Shown: piece after piece, positions 1 through 11,435 of the stretch | Layout of the letters: every line of letters starts with the position of its first letter | Position numbering within the stretch: the first letter of the stretch is position 1 | Assembly (NCBI RefSeq): GCF_901000735.1 | Contig: NC_081546.1 | Span: forward strand, 16,367,220-16,431,219 | DNA: 64,000 nt | Reading direction: 5' to 3' | Origin: Corylus avellana | Taxonomy: Eukaryota; Streptophyta; Magnoliopsida; Fagales; Betulaceae | Made by a program: the position numbers and the translations under genes | The notes under the pieces: generated by a model | What the model saw: the letters and a program-made list of their open reading frames with translations, nothing else | Databases searched by the model: none | Told to the model about the DNA's origin: nothing

Positions 1-1424
1 TACGACCCCGAGCTCAGACGTTCAGTCCAGAGTGTGATAGGGAAATTTATTTTAACCAGTCGTTCGATAGCTCCCATTTTCTTATTTTTGAGTTGTTTGA
101 TAGAAATAGGACTACTAGAAGGTTTTCCATAGATTTGGAGAACCCGGATCATTTGGAATACTCAGAGACGTTATACGACCCAGGTGAGTTTTAACTCACA
201 TAATGCTTATTGTTATTTTCCATGCACTGCACAACTATTTTGTGTACCAAAAACATACATATTTGCAACTCTCGCGATTTATACTTGTTGCACATGAACT
301 CTAGCACTTTTGAGAAAAACATTGTGCTGAATATGTTGAGAAAAACACATGCATGTAAAATACAAACAAGCTAATTTGCATCGTATGACATGGTATACCG
401 GTATGTGTGGTATAATGGCCATGGGCGTACTATACATGTTAGCTTTATGGTCAAATGTGTAAGTGTTATGTGGGCTTTGGATCCAATAGTTTTGTGACCT
501 GGTGCAGCCATTCCCAAATGGCTAGGCTACTATAGGACTTACATCAATAGCGGTGTGGGTCACCTGAGGTCAGACTCGGTCCTACCGCTAGTGTTATGTA
601 TGGTAGCATACAATGACTGGGGCACCGACATTGTATTATAGGTCCTTTGGGACAGCACCAATCCTGCTGAGAAGGAGTAATATCTCGGGTACACCATACT
701 GTTGAACTGTGACTGTATTTTATATCATATGCATATATCATATATCTTTATCACATTCTTGATAAAAACTGTCAGATGGAACTGTTTCTTGCTTTATGAA
801 AATGAAGTTCATTACTAAACTGGAATGGACATTATTTGCATTAATATTCAATAAGTTTTAGACTTAGCCCCCTTTTTATTTATGTTTTCCCCTATCATTA
901 TGAATATATGTGCCGTTTAGCTATCCTAGAAGAGGATGCCGTCGGAGTCGACTTGGGTGATAGCACAAGACCTGATTCGGGTCATTTTTGAGGACATAGA
1001 CCCAATTTGGTTGAAGCCTATGTGGAAGGATGGAGGAACTACCCGTGATGATATGATCGAGATTTTAATCTCGTTAGCCCTACTTAAGCTTAGATCTAGG
1101 ATTTGATCTGTTGATCTTTTGTTGGAACAATGTTATGATATTATGTTATTGATTGTAATCCTATTTTGATGATGGTCTGATGACTGGTACATTTGATGGT
1201 TATCTATATATCATGAGGTTTTATATTTACTTTGGTGCATATTGTGTGTATGTTAAATTTACTACTCTCTATTTCTTATAGTTTTCAAAAGTCTTCCACT
1301 GAGATTTTCTCGTTTCAACGAGAAAGGTTGGAATCCCTGAGTCTTGTCCCACGAGGGATAGGACTGAGAGACGAACCATGGGGTCAGTTACTAGTTAATT
1401 GATTTGCCCATCAGGGTCGTTACA
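1..1424 (+). repeat. 5' LTR, 3' part only
   Basis: This stretch aligns collinearly with about 7245-8672 (for example the shared blocks around 120-180 and 7360-7440, and the shared TTTGCCCATC block near the end). It ends in GTCGTTACA just before the primer binding site. Numerous small substitutions separate the two LTR copies, so the insertion is not recent. Confidence 0.88.
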
Positions 1425-1440
1425 GTTAGTATCAGAGCCT
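1425..1440 (+). other. Primer binding site (initiator tRNA-Met type)
   Basis: GTTAGTATCAGAGCCT directly follows the LTR end. It matches the TGGTATCAGAGC primer site complementary to plant initiator tRNA-Met, with one visible change (TGG to TAG). Confidence 0.8.
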
Positions 1441-1593
1441 TGTGCTCTGAAAAGACTATAGGATAAAGGAAAAAAGAACTTACGCCATGATCACACCAGA
1501 GTTTAGGTTAGATAGGTTGTTAGGACTTAGCCTCTAGATTTGGCCGCTCGGTTCTAGACGAGTCGATTCTAACTCTGCCTTTAGCTGCAGAGA

Positions 1594-2640
1594 ATGCCGC
1601 TCCGAAGGAGCCCTACAACTGGACCTAACGCGTTAGAACTTCGAAGCCCTGAAGAGAATGTTCACCCCGAGCCTATGGACATTTGAGTCTACGAAGCAGC
1701 ACCCCCAGGTAATCAGGTGATGGACGCGATTGGCCATATAGTGTTAGCCTTAGATCGCGATAGGGTTGAAAGACAGTCAGTTGAAGGGACTGGATGCTCT
1801 TTGAAGGACTTCTATAGTCATCACTCGGAGAGTTTCGATGGAAGAGACGATCACATCAACACTGAGAATTAGCTGAATAATGTGGAGGAGTTGTTAGCTA
1901 CAACTGGGTGTAGTAATGAGCAGAATGTGGCTTATACTACTTATAAGCTAACGGGAGAGGCCAAGCGCTGGTGGTAGGACAAGAAGGCAATGGTTGCCGC
2001 CAATTTAGGATCAGAGACTGCCATTACTTGTGACATCTTTAAGCACGAGTTCAATAGACACTTCTTTCCCCGAGTCGTGCTGGAGGTGAAGGCATGAGAG
2101 TTTTTAGAGTTAGTTCAGGGAGGAATGTCGGTGATTGAGTATGCCATGAAGTTTTTGCAATTGTAGCGCTTTGGCATGTACCTCATCCCCAATGAGGAAA
2201 AGAAGGAGAAGAAGTTTGAGCGAGGTCTGAACTCTTGCATTTGGATTATGATGAGTTGCTTTGACATTCGAGATTTCTCTTAATTGGTGGATCGGGCCTC
2301 AATTTACGAAGAGAGCCTAAAAGAAAATGCGGCTTAGTACGTGGATTAGAAAAGGAGGGCTTAAGGACCTGGTACTTTGGTAGGAGGAGCTCGGCCAGCT
2401 AAGAGGATGGCTGTGGGGAGTTTTCCACCTTAGAGGTCACAAGGACGTACCTCTGGTAACCCTCTAGTTCTGCTGCAAAAGAGTTAGATACCAGAACTGT
2501 GTAGGAAGTGTAACCGAGTTCACTAGGGACAATGTAGGATGGCGACCGGGACTTGCTATTGGTGCAGCCAGTTTGGTCACTTTAGCAAGGACTGCGTGAG
2601 CAAAGGAGGTGCTCAGAAACCTTTGGCACTAGCTCAAGTT
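1594..2640 (+). pseudogene. Broken gag (capsid/nucleocapsid) of the Tekay-like element
   Basis: A reading frame starting at the ATG at 1594 runs in one frame into the zinc knuckle at about 2560-2605 (CYWC-x4-H-x4-C, CCHC type). It is interrupted by roughly a dozen stops. Retrotransposon-gag-like stretches are visible (an FYSHHSESFDG region, TGEAKRWW, FNRHFFP). Every stop I checked is TAG, TGA or TAA at a place reachable from Gln, Arg or Trp codons by a single C-to-T or G-to-A change. I saw no frameshift in this part. Confidence 0.8.
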
Positions 2641-3153
2641 TACGCGCTTGTTCCAAGAGAATCAGAAGGAGGATCGGAAGTAGTGACAGGTATTATCCCT
2701 ATACTTGGATTTGAAACTTTAGTTTTGTGGGCCACCCACTCTTTCATAGCTATTATGTTCGTAAGACTGTCTAAACCTGTAGTACGAACTTTGGAACTTG
2801 GTCTAGCTGTAACTACCCCTGTAGGGAAAACTGTGGTCTGTAAGTGTGTAGTTTGTGGATGCCCTGTCAGCATCTGTGGAAGAATACTTCCTGCAAACTT
2901 AGTTGTTCTCCCTATGATTAGTTACGACATTGTTCTCGGAATGGATTGGCTGGAGAAGCATCAGGCGATTATCGACTACGCTCATAAGCAAGTTACGCTT
3001 AGGCCATGGGGAGAAAGAGAAATGATGTACATTGGATTGCGAGTGAGGTCTTTACCTCCAATGATTTTGGCCGTTCAGGCCCGAAAGCTTATTCTTGGAG
3101 GAGGACACACATTTTCGGCGTTTGTCATTGCCCCAGTTAAGGAAGAGAAGTAG
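2641..3153 (+). pseudogene. Retropepsin-like protease domain, catalytic motif lost
   Basis: It continues the gag frame. The flap/C-terminal signature YDIVLGMDWL (about 2922-2951) is typical of plant Ty3/gypsy aspartic protease. The region that should hold the catalytic D-S/T-G reads LVLWATHSFI (about 2719-2748), so the active-site Asp is missing. The frame closes with TAG at 3151. Confidence 0.75.
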
Positions 3154-4050
3154 AACCTACAAGACATTTTTGTGGGGCAAGATTATCCAGACGTCTTTTC
3201 AACAGACTATTCTAGGTTGCCACCACAGAGGGAGGTGGAGTTTCGGATTGAGTGTGTGCCAGGCACTAATCCTATATCCGTATAGGATGGCACCGTTAGA
3301 ATTGAAAGAGATAAAGGAACAACTCCAAGAGCTTCTGGATAAAGCATTTACCAGCCCTAGTTCATCACCGTGGGGAGCGCCGGTGTTGTTCATGAAGAAG
3401 GAAGGGTCAATGAGGATGTGCATCAACTACCGCGAGTTGAACAAGGTGATGATCAAGAACATATATCCTTTGCCATGGATTCATGATCTGTTGGATTACT
3501 TGCAAGGAGCATGCATGTTTTTTAAGATCGATTTGCGCTCAGGCTATCACCAAGTGAGGGTGAAGGAAGAGGACATTCCTAAGACAACCTTCAAGACTCG
3601 TTACTGACATTACAAGTTCTTAGTTATGTCTTTGGGACTAATTAATGCGCCAGCTGTCTTCATGAACACGATGAACAGAGTATTTCATGACAATCTGGAT
3701 CAATTCACTGTGGTCTTTATTGACGACATTCTTATCTACTCAAAGATGCCGGAGGAGCACGAGGAGCATCTACAAAAAGCATTGGAAAGGCTTCAAAGGG
3801 AGCAACTCTATGCTAAACTCGAGAAGTGCGAGTTTTGGCAGGATAGCGTGTCTTTCCTTGGGCATGTGATTTTCGGAGAGGGTGTAGCAATTGACCTAAA
3901 GAAGGTAAAGGCAGTAGTGGAGTGGACTAGGCCAATCAGCGTGTTCGAGATTCAAAGTTTCGTAGGACTCGCTGGTTACTACTGATGCTTCATTAAGGAT
4001 TTCACGAAGCTATCGGCACCACTTACTACTCTGACTAAGAAAAATGCTCG
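3154..4050 (+). pseudogene. Reverse transcriptase domain
   Basis: The Ty3/gypsy RT blocks are present: [31 protein letters not shown] and the catalytic FIDD box (within VVFIDDILIYS, about 3711-3743), then SFLGHVI and FVGLAGYY. A frameshift lies near 3280, just before the RT core. Stops interrupt at 3605 (TGA) and 3983 (TGA), both at positions expected to be Arg. The catalytic Asp pair is retained, but the gene cannot make a full-length protein. Confidence 0.85.
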
Positions 4051-4620
4051 ATACGTTTGGACGGACGAGTGTGAGAAGAGTTTTAAGGAAGCTGAAGAAG
4101 CGCCTGATAACTGCTCCTGTGTTGGCATTACCTACGGGATCTAGCAATTTTGTAGTTTATAGCGACACCTCTAAGAAGGGTCTAGTGTGCGTGCTTATGC
4201 AGAACGGCAATGTTATTGCCTACGCTTCACGTTAGCTGAAGACTTACGAGCAGAACTATCCTACACACGACTTGGAGTTGGTAGCAGTCGTGTTTGCTCT
4301 AAAGATTTGGAGACATTACTTGTATTGCAACAAGTGTGAGATCTACATGGACCACAAGAGCTTGAAGTACTTCTTTACCCAAAAGGAGCTCAACATGAGG
4401 TAGAGAAGGTGGTTGGAGCTAACCAAGGATTATGATTGTGAGATCAATTATCATCCTAGCAAGGCTAACGTAGTGGCAGAAGCGTTGAGCAAGAAATCAA
4501 CGGTGGAGCTTGCTGCTCTTGGAATTTCTCAACCCCAGTTGATGAGGGAGTTCGTTGGGATGGCATTGGAGGTAGTAGACAAAGGTGCACCCATACACTT
4601 GGCTAACCTAATGGTTTAGT
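4051..4620 (+). pseudogene. RNase H domain
   Basis: Recognised from [35 protein letters not shown] and [11 protein letters not shown], in that order, ending with the [16 protein letters not shown] segment typical of gypsy RNase H. TAG stops at 4234 and 4400 fall where Gln is expected. A frame change from the RT lies near 4080. Confidence 0.83.
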
Positions 4621-6000
4621 CAGAATTGCTTGCAAGGATCAAAGCCGCACAATTGGAGGACCCTGAGTGCGCCAGGATTAAGCAGTTGCTTGAAGAAGGA
4701 AAGGCAAGGGAGTTTTGTCTCAAGGATGATGGGTTGCTCATCCATTTTAAGCAAGTTTGTGTACCAGAGAGCGAAGGATTGAGGAAGGAGATAATGAGTG
4801 AGGCTCATCGTTCCCCATACACTGTACATTCTGGTGGTACAAAGATGTACCGGAACGTGAAGGGATCATATTGGTGGAACAATATGAAGCGGGATATTGT
4901 AAGGTTTGTGGAGTAGTGCTCAACCTGTCAACAAGTGAAAGCAGAGCATCCGAGACTGGATGGAACGCTCAAGCCCTTGCTTGTACCGAAGTGGAAGTGG
5001 GATGAGATTGCTATGGATTTTATTTTAGGGTTACCCAAGGCACCCACTGGAGAAGATTCCATCTGGGTAGTAGTCGATCATCTCACAAAGAGTGCTCACT
5101 TCATTCTCATGAAGGTTAAGGATCCGATGGATAAGTTGGCAAGAGAATGCCATTGGCGATTGTTTCGGATAGGGATTCTCGCTTTACTTCAAAGTTTTGG
5201 CAAAGTCTGCAGAAGGAGATGGGGATGGAGCTGAAGTTTAGTACTGCCTTCCATCCGCAGACAGATGATCAGTCAGAACGGAGCAACCAAATTTTGGAAG
5301 ACATGTTGTGAGTTTGTGTGTTGGATTTCAAAGGTAGTTGGGTCCAATACTTACCTTTGATTGAGTTCACCTACAACAACAGCTACCAGGCGACTATTGG
5401 AATGCTGCCTTACGAAGTACTTTATGGACGTAAAGTGTCAATCGTCCTTATACTGGGACAACATCAGTGAAAGGCATATGTTGGTACCAAAGTTGATTCA
5501 AAACACTTGTGACAAGGTACTCATCATCAGGGAAAGGATGAGTGCAGCTCAAAGTCGGCAGAAGAGTTATGCTGATAATCGGAGTTGACTGTTGGAATTC
5601 GACGTGGGGGATCGTGTATTCCTCAAGATATCACCTATGAAGGGAGTGATGCGATTTGGAAAGAAGGGGAAGCTCAGTCCTAGATTTATTGGACCGTTTG
5701 AGATCACCCAGAGGATTGAGAGATTGGCGTATAGAGTCGCCTTACCCCCCAGATTTGGTCGGAACGTATGACGTTTTTCACGTCTCGATGTTAAGGAAGT
5801 ACATCGCTAATCCCGACACGATTGTGGAGTACGAGCCACTAGGAATCCAGGAGGGATTGACTTACGTCTAAGAACCAGTGAAGATCGTGGATAAGAACGA
5901 GCAAGTGCTACGTACCAAGACGATTCCTATCGTTAAAGTATTGTGGCATAACCATGGAGTCGAGGAAGCATTATGGGAGGCAAGCAAGACATGCATAGTC
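4621..6000 (+). pseudogene. Integrase with chromodomain-like C-terminus
   Basis: The HHCC zinc-binding end is visible (AHRSPYTVHSGG ... CSTCQQ), followed by the catalytic core start (AMDFILGLP; VVVDHLTKSAHF). A stop (TAG) lies at 4914 and further frame changes follow after about 5150. The downstream part shows YNNSYQATIGM, DVFHVSMLRKY and a tail around 5870-5990 (RTKTIPIVKVLWHN) typical of Tekay-type chromovirus C-termini. Non-functional as it stands. Confidence 0.82.
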
Positions 6001-6447
6001 ATTATCTGCATTTGTTTGAATGATTGTGTATGACTCTTCTCATCAAAGATTATACTAGGACAATATATTATTTATGTTTTGGATAATGGAATAGTTGACT
6101 AAGAAAGAGTTGCTTTTCTCTATAGGATTATGGCACCTATACCAATCGACCCAGACTGCATGTGAAATTACTTCTTCTGTGAGCTGATGGACGTAGGAGT
6201 TAAGATTGATGAGGATTGGTAAAGCGTTGGCAACATTGAGTGTGACGTGCTTGATGATTTATGAGGTGATGTTCCCCAGTTGTTTGAGGACGACGCAGTG
6301 CCAGTTAATGGATGGGAGGAGATATCCCAAGAACCTACTAAGCACGATACCAATGACTTTATGGACGAAAGGTGACATTCTACTCCTCTTTTAAGTGCTG
6401 TTCTTTTGGTATTTTTGTCTAGAAATTTCGAGGATGAAATTTTTATA
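6001..6447 (+). other. 3' untranslated spacer of the Tekay-like element
   Basis: No conserved domain is seen between the end of integrase and the polypurine tract. Short open stretches here do not resemble known proteins. Confidence 0.5.
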
Positions 6448-6459
6448 AGGAGGGGAGGA
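6448..6459 (+). other. Polypurine tract
   Basis: AAGGAGGGGAGGA-type purine run immediately before TGTAGTTAC, the start of the 3' LTR. It primes plus-strand synthesis in LTR elements. Confidence 0.8.
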
Positions 6460-8672
6460 TGTAGTTACTCAAATAATTAACTAAGCTTAGATAGCTTAGT
6501 TAGGGGGTTAATTTGGGCTTTGGTTCACTAAGGACACTAGAAGGGTAATTTGAACTTTTGGACCGGACGTAAGCTTCTATTGGTAGTGCGGATGTACGCG
6601 GGGGGGAACACCGTACGTATGCTCTGCAAATTCATGAACGTACGCAGGATCACACAGATGTTCGCTACTTTTGAGAATACCCTTTGAATAATACCTAGAT
6701 GTACGAGGTAGCCTTTGGACTGCTGTATAAATAGTACCAGACGTACACTAGGGTTGGTGGACGTCTACTACTTTTCCTGAGAGTTGGTAGAGCCCCTCAA
6801 CTATAAATACCCCCTACCCCCTTTAGTTTTCACACCTCTCTCTTGCCCCCAGGCTGCTAGAAACCTTTGTGAATGTGTTTTGTGAGATTGTGAGCGTTTG
6901 GTGCTAACAAAAGGGAAGTTCTTGAAGTTTCGCTTCAAGGAGGTGATGCTCTTAAGCCTAGCCCGTTTTTACATCGTTATGCTACTTAAACATTGTCTTA
7001 GTTGTTGTTTGAGTTGATAGTTTAGCTTTATTTAGATTATGCTTTAAATCTTGTTTAGAATAGTGTTGTTTTGACTTAGCATGATCGCGTTTGCATGGAG
7101 GTTTCATTTTGAGTTAAGAGACCTTAGGAAGCCCTTTGATAGCCTTAGGATTTGGTTCTAGAGAATAGGAGGACAAGTGGACAAAATGAGGTTCTCCCTA
7201 AAAAAACTCAAAGCGGACGTCCAGTCGCGCGACCGGACGTACGGTTTGAAGTATCGCAGAGGACGTACGGTCCGGAGTGTGACAAGGGACTTTATTTTAA
7301 TCAGCCATCCGATAGCTTCTATTTTCTTGTTTTATAGTTGTTTTGATAGAAATAGGACTAATAGAAGGTTTTCCATAAATTTGGGGAACCCAGATCATTT
7401 GGAATACTTGGAGACGTTATACGACCCAAGTGAGTTTTAACTCACATAATGCTCATTGTTATTTTCCATGCACTGCACGACTATTTTGTGAACCAAAAAT
7501 ATGCATATTTACAACTCTCACGATTTATACTTACTGCACATGAACTCTAGCATTTTTTAGAAAAACGTTGTGCTGAATATGTTAAGAAAGTGAGACTTGG
7601 AAAAGCATGCATGTAAAATATAGACAAGATAATTTGCATCATATAACATGGTACACTGACACGTGCGGTATAATGGCCATGGGCGTACTATACATGTTAG
7701 CTTTATGGTCAAATGTGTGAGTGTTATGTGGGCTTTGGATCCAATGGTTTTGTAACCTGATGCAGCCATTCCCAAATGACTAGGTTACTACAAGACAGAC
7801 ATCATTAGTGGTGTGGGCCACTCGAGGTCAGACTGAGTCTTGCCGCTAGTGTTATGTACGGTAGTGTACAATGGATGGGGCACCGGCATTGTATTACAGG
7901 TCCCTCTGGACAGCACCAACTCTCCTGAGAAGGGGTAATATCTCAGGTGGACCATACTGTTGAACTGTGACTGTCACTCTATATCATATATCTTTATCAC
8001 ATTCTTGATTAAAACTGTCAGATGGAACAGTTTCTTGCTTTATGAAAATGGAGTTCATTACTAAACTAGCATGAGCATTATTTGCATTAATATTCACTAA
8101 GTCTTAAACTTACCCCCCCTTTTTATTTATGTTTTCTCCTATCATTACAAATATCTGCTCGGTTTAGCTATCCTAGAAGAGGATGTCGTTGGAGTCGACT
8201 TGGGTGATAGCACATGACCTGATTCGGGTCATTTTTTGAGGACATGGACCCGGTTTGGTTGAATTCTATGTGGAAGGATGGAGGAACTGCCCGTGATGAT
8301 ATGATCGAGATTTTAATCTCGTTAGCCCTACTTAAGCTTAGATCTAGGATTTGATCTGTAGATCTTTTGTTGGAACAATGTTATGATATCATGTTATGGA
8401 TTGTAATCCTATTTTGATGATGGTTTGATGACCAGTACATTTGATGGTTATCTATATATCATGAGGTTTTATATTTACTCTGGTTCATGTTGTGTGGATG
8501 TTAAATTTAATGCTCTCTATTTCCTATAGTTTTCAAAAGTCTTCTGTTGAGATTTTCTCGTTTCGACGAGAAAGGTTGAAATCCCTAAGTCTTGTCCTGC
8601 GAGGGATAGGGCTGAGAGACGAACCGTGGGGTCAATTACTAGCTAATTGATTTGCCCATCGAGGTCGTTACA
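6460..8672 (+). repeat. Complete 3' LTR (2.2 kb)
   Basis: It begins TGTAGTTAC after the polypurine tract and ends GTCGTTACA, giving TGTA...TACA termini. Its last 1.4 kb matches window positions 1-1424. The U3 part has several ACGTACG-rich stretches (6560-6770, 7205-7275) of unknown role. Confidence 0.88.
6802..6808 (+). promoter_or_regulatory. Candidate LTR TATA box
   Basis: CTATAAATACCCCC lies within the 3' LTR. A second candidate, TATAAATA, is at 6726-6733. Either could have driven element transcription; the first is followed by a C/T-rich leader as in many plant LTR promoters. Confidence 0.5.
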
Positions 8673-10020
8673 CTTTAGGCGAACAACTTCTAGATGAGCA
8701 GTTATTCAGCATCAAAGTCCACACACCATGGTATGCTGACATTGTGAACTACATCACCGCAAGGGTTATTCCCCCAGGTATGACCAGTCAAGAAAAGAAG
8801 TGATTGATATCCCTCTCTCGACAGTACCATTAGGATGAACCGTATCTATTCAAATTTTGCCCTGATCAAATCATCCGGAGATGTGTACCAGAGGAAGAGC
8901 ACACCAATATCTTGCAACATTGCGATCAACTTGCATTTGGTGGACATTTTGGAGCCAATAAAATAGCATTAAAGGTATTGCAATCTGGATTATGTTGGCC
9001 TCATATATTTAAAGATGCTTTTGAATTTTGCAGAGCCTATGACAAGTGCTAAAGGACTGGGAACATCTCCTCTAGAAATCAAATGCCATTGCAAAACATT
9101 CAAGAGGTGGAGCTCTTTGATGTTTGGGGCATTGATTTTATGGGCCCATTTCCTAGCTCATTTGGGTATTCATATATTCTTGTTGGTGTAGACTATGTGT
9201 CCAAATGGGTCGAGGCTGTCTCCTCAAGAACTAATGATCATCAAGTTGTTGTGAAGTTTTTGCAGGAAAATGTCTTCGCTCGATTTGGGACACCAAGAGC
9301 AATCATTAGTGATGGAGGAAGCCATTTTAACAATCAACACTTTGCATCTCTGCTAAGGAAGTACGAGATCACACAAAGTTGGCACTCCTTATCATCCCCA
9401 AACAAGTGGACAAGTAGAGATCAGCAATCGAGAAATCAAGCATATCCTAGAAAAGACGATAAACACGAACAGGAAGGATTGGTCCCTGAGATTGAATGAC
9501 GCATTATGGGCATATCAAACAGCTTACAAGACCCCCATTGGCATGTCACCATATCGACTAGTTTATGGGAAAGCATGTCATCTACCAATCGAGTTGGAGC
9601 ATCGAGCATATTGGGCCATAAAGAAATTCAATTTTGACATGAAGCAAGCGGGTGAGAAGCGGAAACTTCAATTAGTTGAGCTAGAAGAATTAAGGTATGA
9701 TGCTTATGAAAATGCCAAGCTGTACAAAGAAAGGACCAAGGCATATCACGACAAGCAAGTTGCCAAAAATGAGTTTCATGAAGGACAAAAAGTCCTCTTG
9801 TACAACTCAAGGTTGAGACTTTTTCCTGGTAAGCTCATGTCATGATGGTATGGTCCGTATATTGTCACCAAAGTGTTTCCCCATGGTGCATTGGAGATTC
9901 ATAACCCAAGAGAAAATCAAACTTTCAAAGTTAATGGACATAAAGCAAAGCTTTATTTGGAGAGGAGCTTTGGGCCAAGGGATAAGGACATGGCACTTAA
10001 GTCGGTCCAGAATAGTGGTA
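8673..10020 (+). pseudogene. Athila-like integrase, frameshifted
   Basis: The zinc-binding HHCC region is at about 8915-9050 (HCDQLAFGGHFGANK ... CRAYDKC). The catalytic core shows Asp in GIDFMG (about 9130) and Asp in ISDGGSHF (about 9306). A small deletion near 9375 shifts the frame, so the third catalytic residue (NREIK motif, about 9430) is read in another frame; from there an open frame runs to 9843. Stops at about 8802, 8838 and 9051, and a TGA at 9843 where Arg is expected, confirm it is dead. Confidence 0.83.
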
Positions 10021-11435
10021 CTGAGACCACCCCACAACAGTGAGAGAAGGACAACAGTCTGGATGAAGACGTTAAACTTAGCACTCATGGGAGGCACCCC
10101 ATAACATATCCTTTTTATCTCCTTGTTTGTTTGTTTTTATTTTTTTATTTTTTTATTTTTATTTTTATTTTTCCTTCCATTGTTATTTAAGTATTTTGTT
10201 TTTTAGGGAATAAGAGTGCTTGTGTTAAAATTTGGGGGTGTGCTATGAGCCATGCCATTCCAGATAGTTCGCCCATCTCCCAGGTGAGATCTTTCCATGC
10301 TATATATACATTGAGGGTAATGTGTAATTTAAGTTTGGGAATGTGGGAGACACATTACACACACACTTTGTCCCTATTTTTGTTAGGTTTTTAAAGAAAA
10401 ATGCATGTTCATGTTGTCTTGAAAAATTTTGTTGATCTGAAAAATGTTGATTTGACTTTCATTGGTGAGCTTAAAATTATGAACACATTATTTGATAATA
10501 GAGTTTGTGAAATTTGATTACTTACTTTGGGCATATGAGAATTCACTTATTTAATTTGAATTAACACAAGCACATTAGCACATCTTTTGTGAGCTATGAC
10601 ATATAAGCCTAATGTGTAAGTTTTGATATCTTGGGAGAAGTTGGGTGTTAGATGATACTTTGGCATATATATGTATTTGATCAATTTTAAGTTCTTCACC
10701 GAGTAACTGGACCTCTTGCCTTATTAAGCAATGAGTGATCACGTCATAAGGTGAAAAAGTTTAATTTGATTAGTGTCATGGTTAGTTTAGTTTTGTAGCC
10801 TTTTTTATTCGAGTAATAAGTCCTTAGGGGTGTCTTTACACCTAATGCCCTAAAACCATCTGGTTTGGGAGTCATTGGCTTAAAGCTCGTTACATGGATC
10901 AATTAGAAAGCTTAAGGGAACTAAGCAAAGCCTGAACAAAAATAAAGAAAATAAAAGTATGCCTTAGTTTTTTCATTCTGATAAGAATCCTAGCGAAATT
11001 TGAGATATTGAGACATTGCACATTGGAAATTTGTGGAATCTTCATATTTATGTGCTAGTTCACTTTACATAGTTTTGAGCTTGTAATGCATTGCCTGTCT
11101 TTCGTAAGTAGTTAAATTTTCAAAATCTTGACTCATTGTGAAGATGGGGTTTATATGTTTAAGCCTGTTAATGAATGAAAACCATGGTTTTAAGTGATAC
11201 TTGAGTTTTTAAGGTGATATAAACTGTGCATAAATGTTTGTGGGTAGCATTTCTGTAAACCCTCATGAGGCTTCACTCGTCCTACTAGGGGTGTCTAGGG
11301 GTTTAAAAGGCTTGTTGCATATGCTAAATGCAATAGTGTTTCCTACAAAAGTGGAGATAGAGTAGTGTTTATTTTTGTCTTTTTGCTTTTAGTTTAGTAT
11401 TGCTAAGAGACTAGCAATATATAAGTATGGGGGTG
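10021..11435 (+). other. Non-coding 3' region of the Athila-like element
   Basis: AT-rich, with a T/A homopolymer stretch at 10134-10172, a purine run AAATTTGGGGGTG near 10228 and a final purine tract AAGTATGGGGGTG at 11423-11435 that precedes the LTR. No env-like frame was recognised. Confidence 0.55.

Larger units (their letters stand above)
1..8672 (+). mobile_element. Degenerate Ty3/gypsy chromovirus (Tekay-like), left end cut by window
   Basis: Two LTR copies flank a 5.0 kb interior with, in order, primer binding site, gag with zinc knuckle, protease, reverse transcriptase, RNase H, integrase, chromodomain-like tail and polypurine tract. That order (integrase last) is Ty3/gypsy, and the C-terminal chromodomain-type tail points to the Tekay/Del chromovirus clade. 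Coding parts are broken mainly by single in-frame stops with only a few frameshifts. The sequence just right of the 3' LTR is Athila-type pol, so this element sits inside an Athila element. The left target duplication lies outside the window. Confidence 0.9.
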
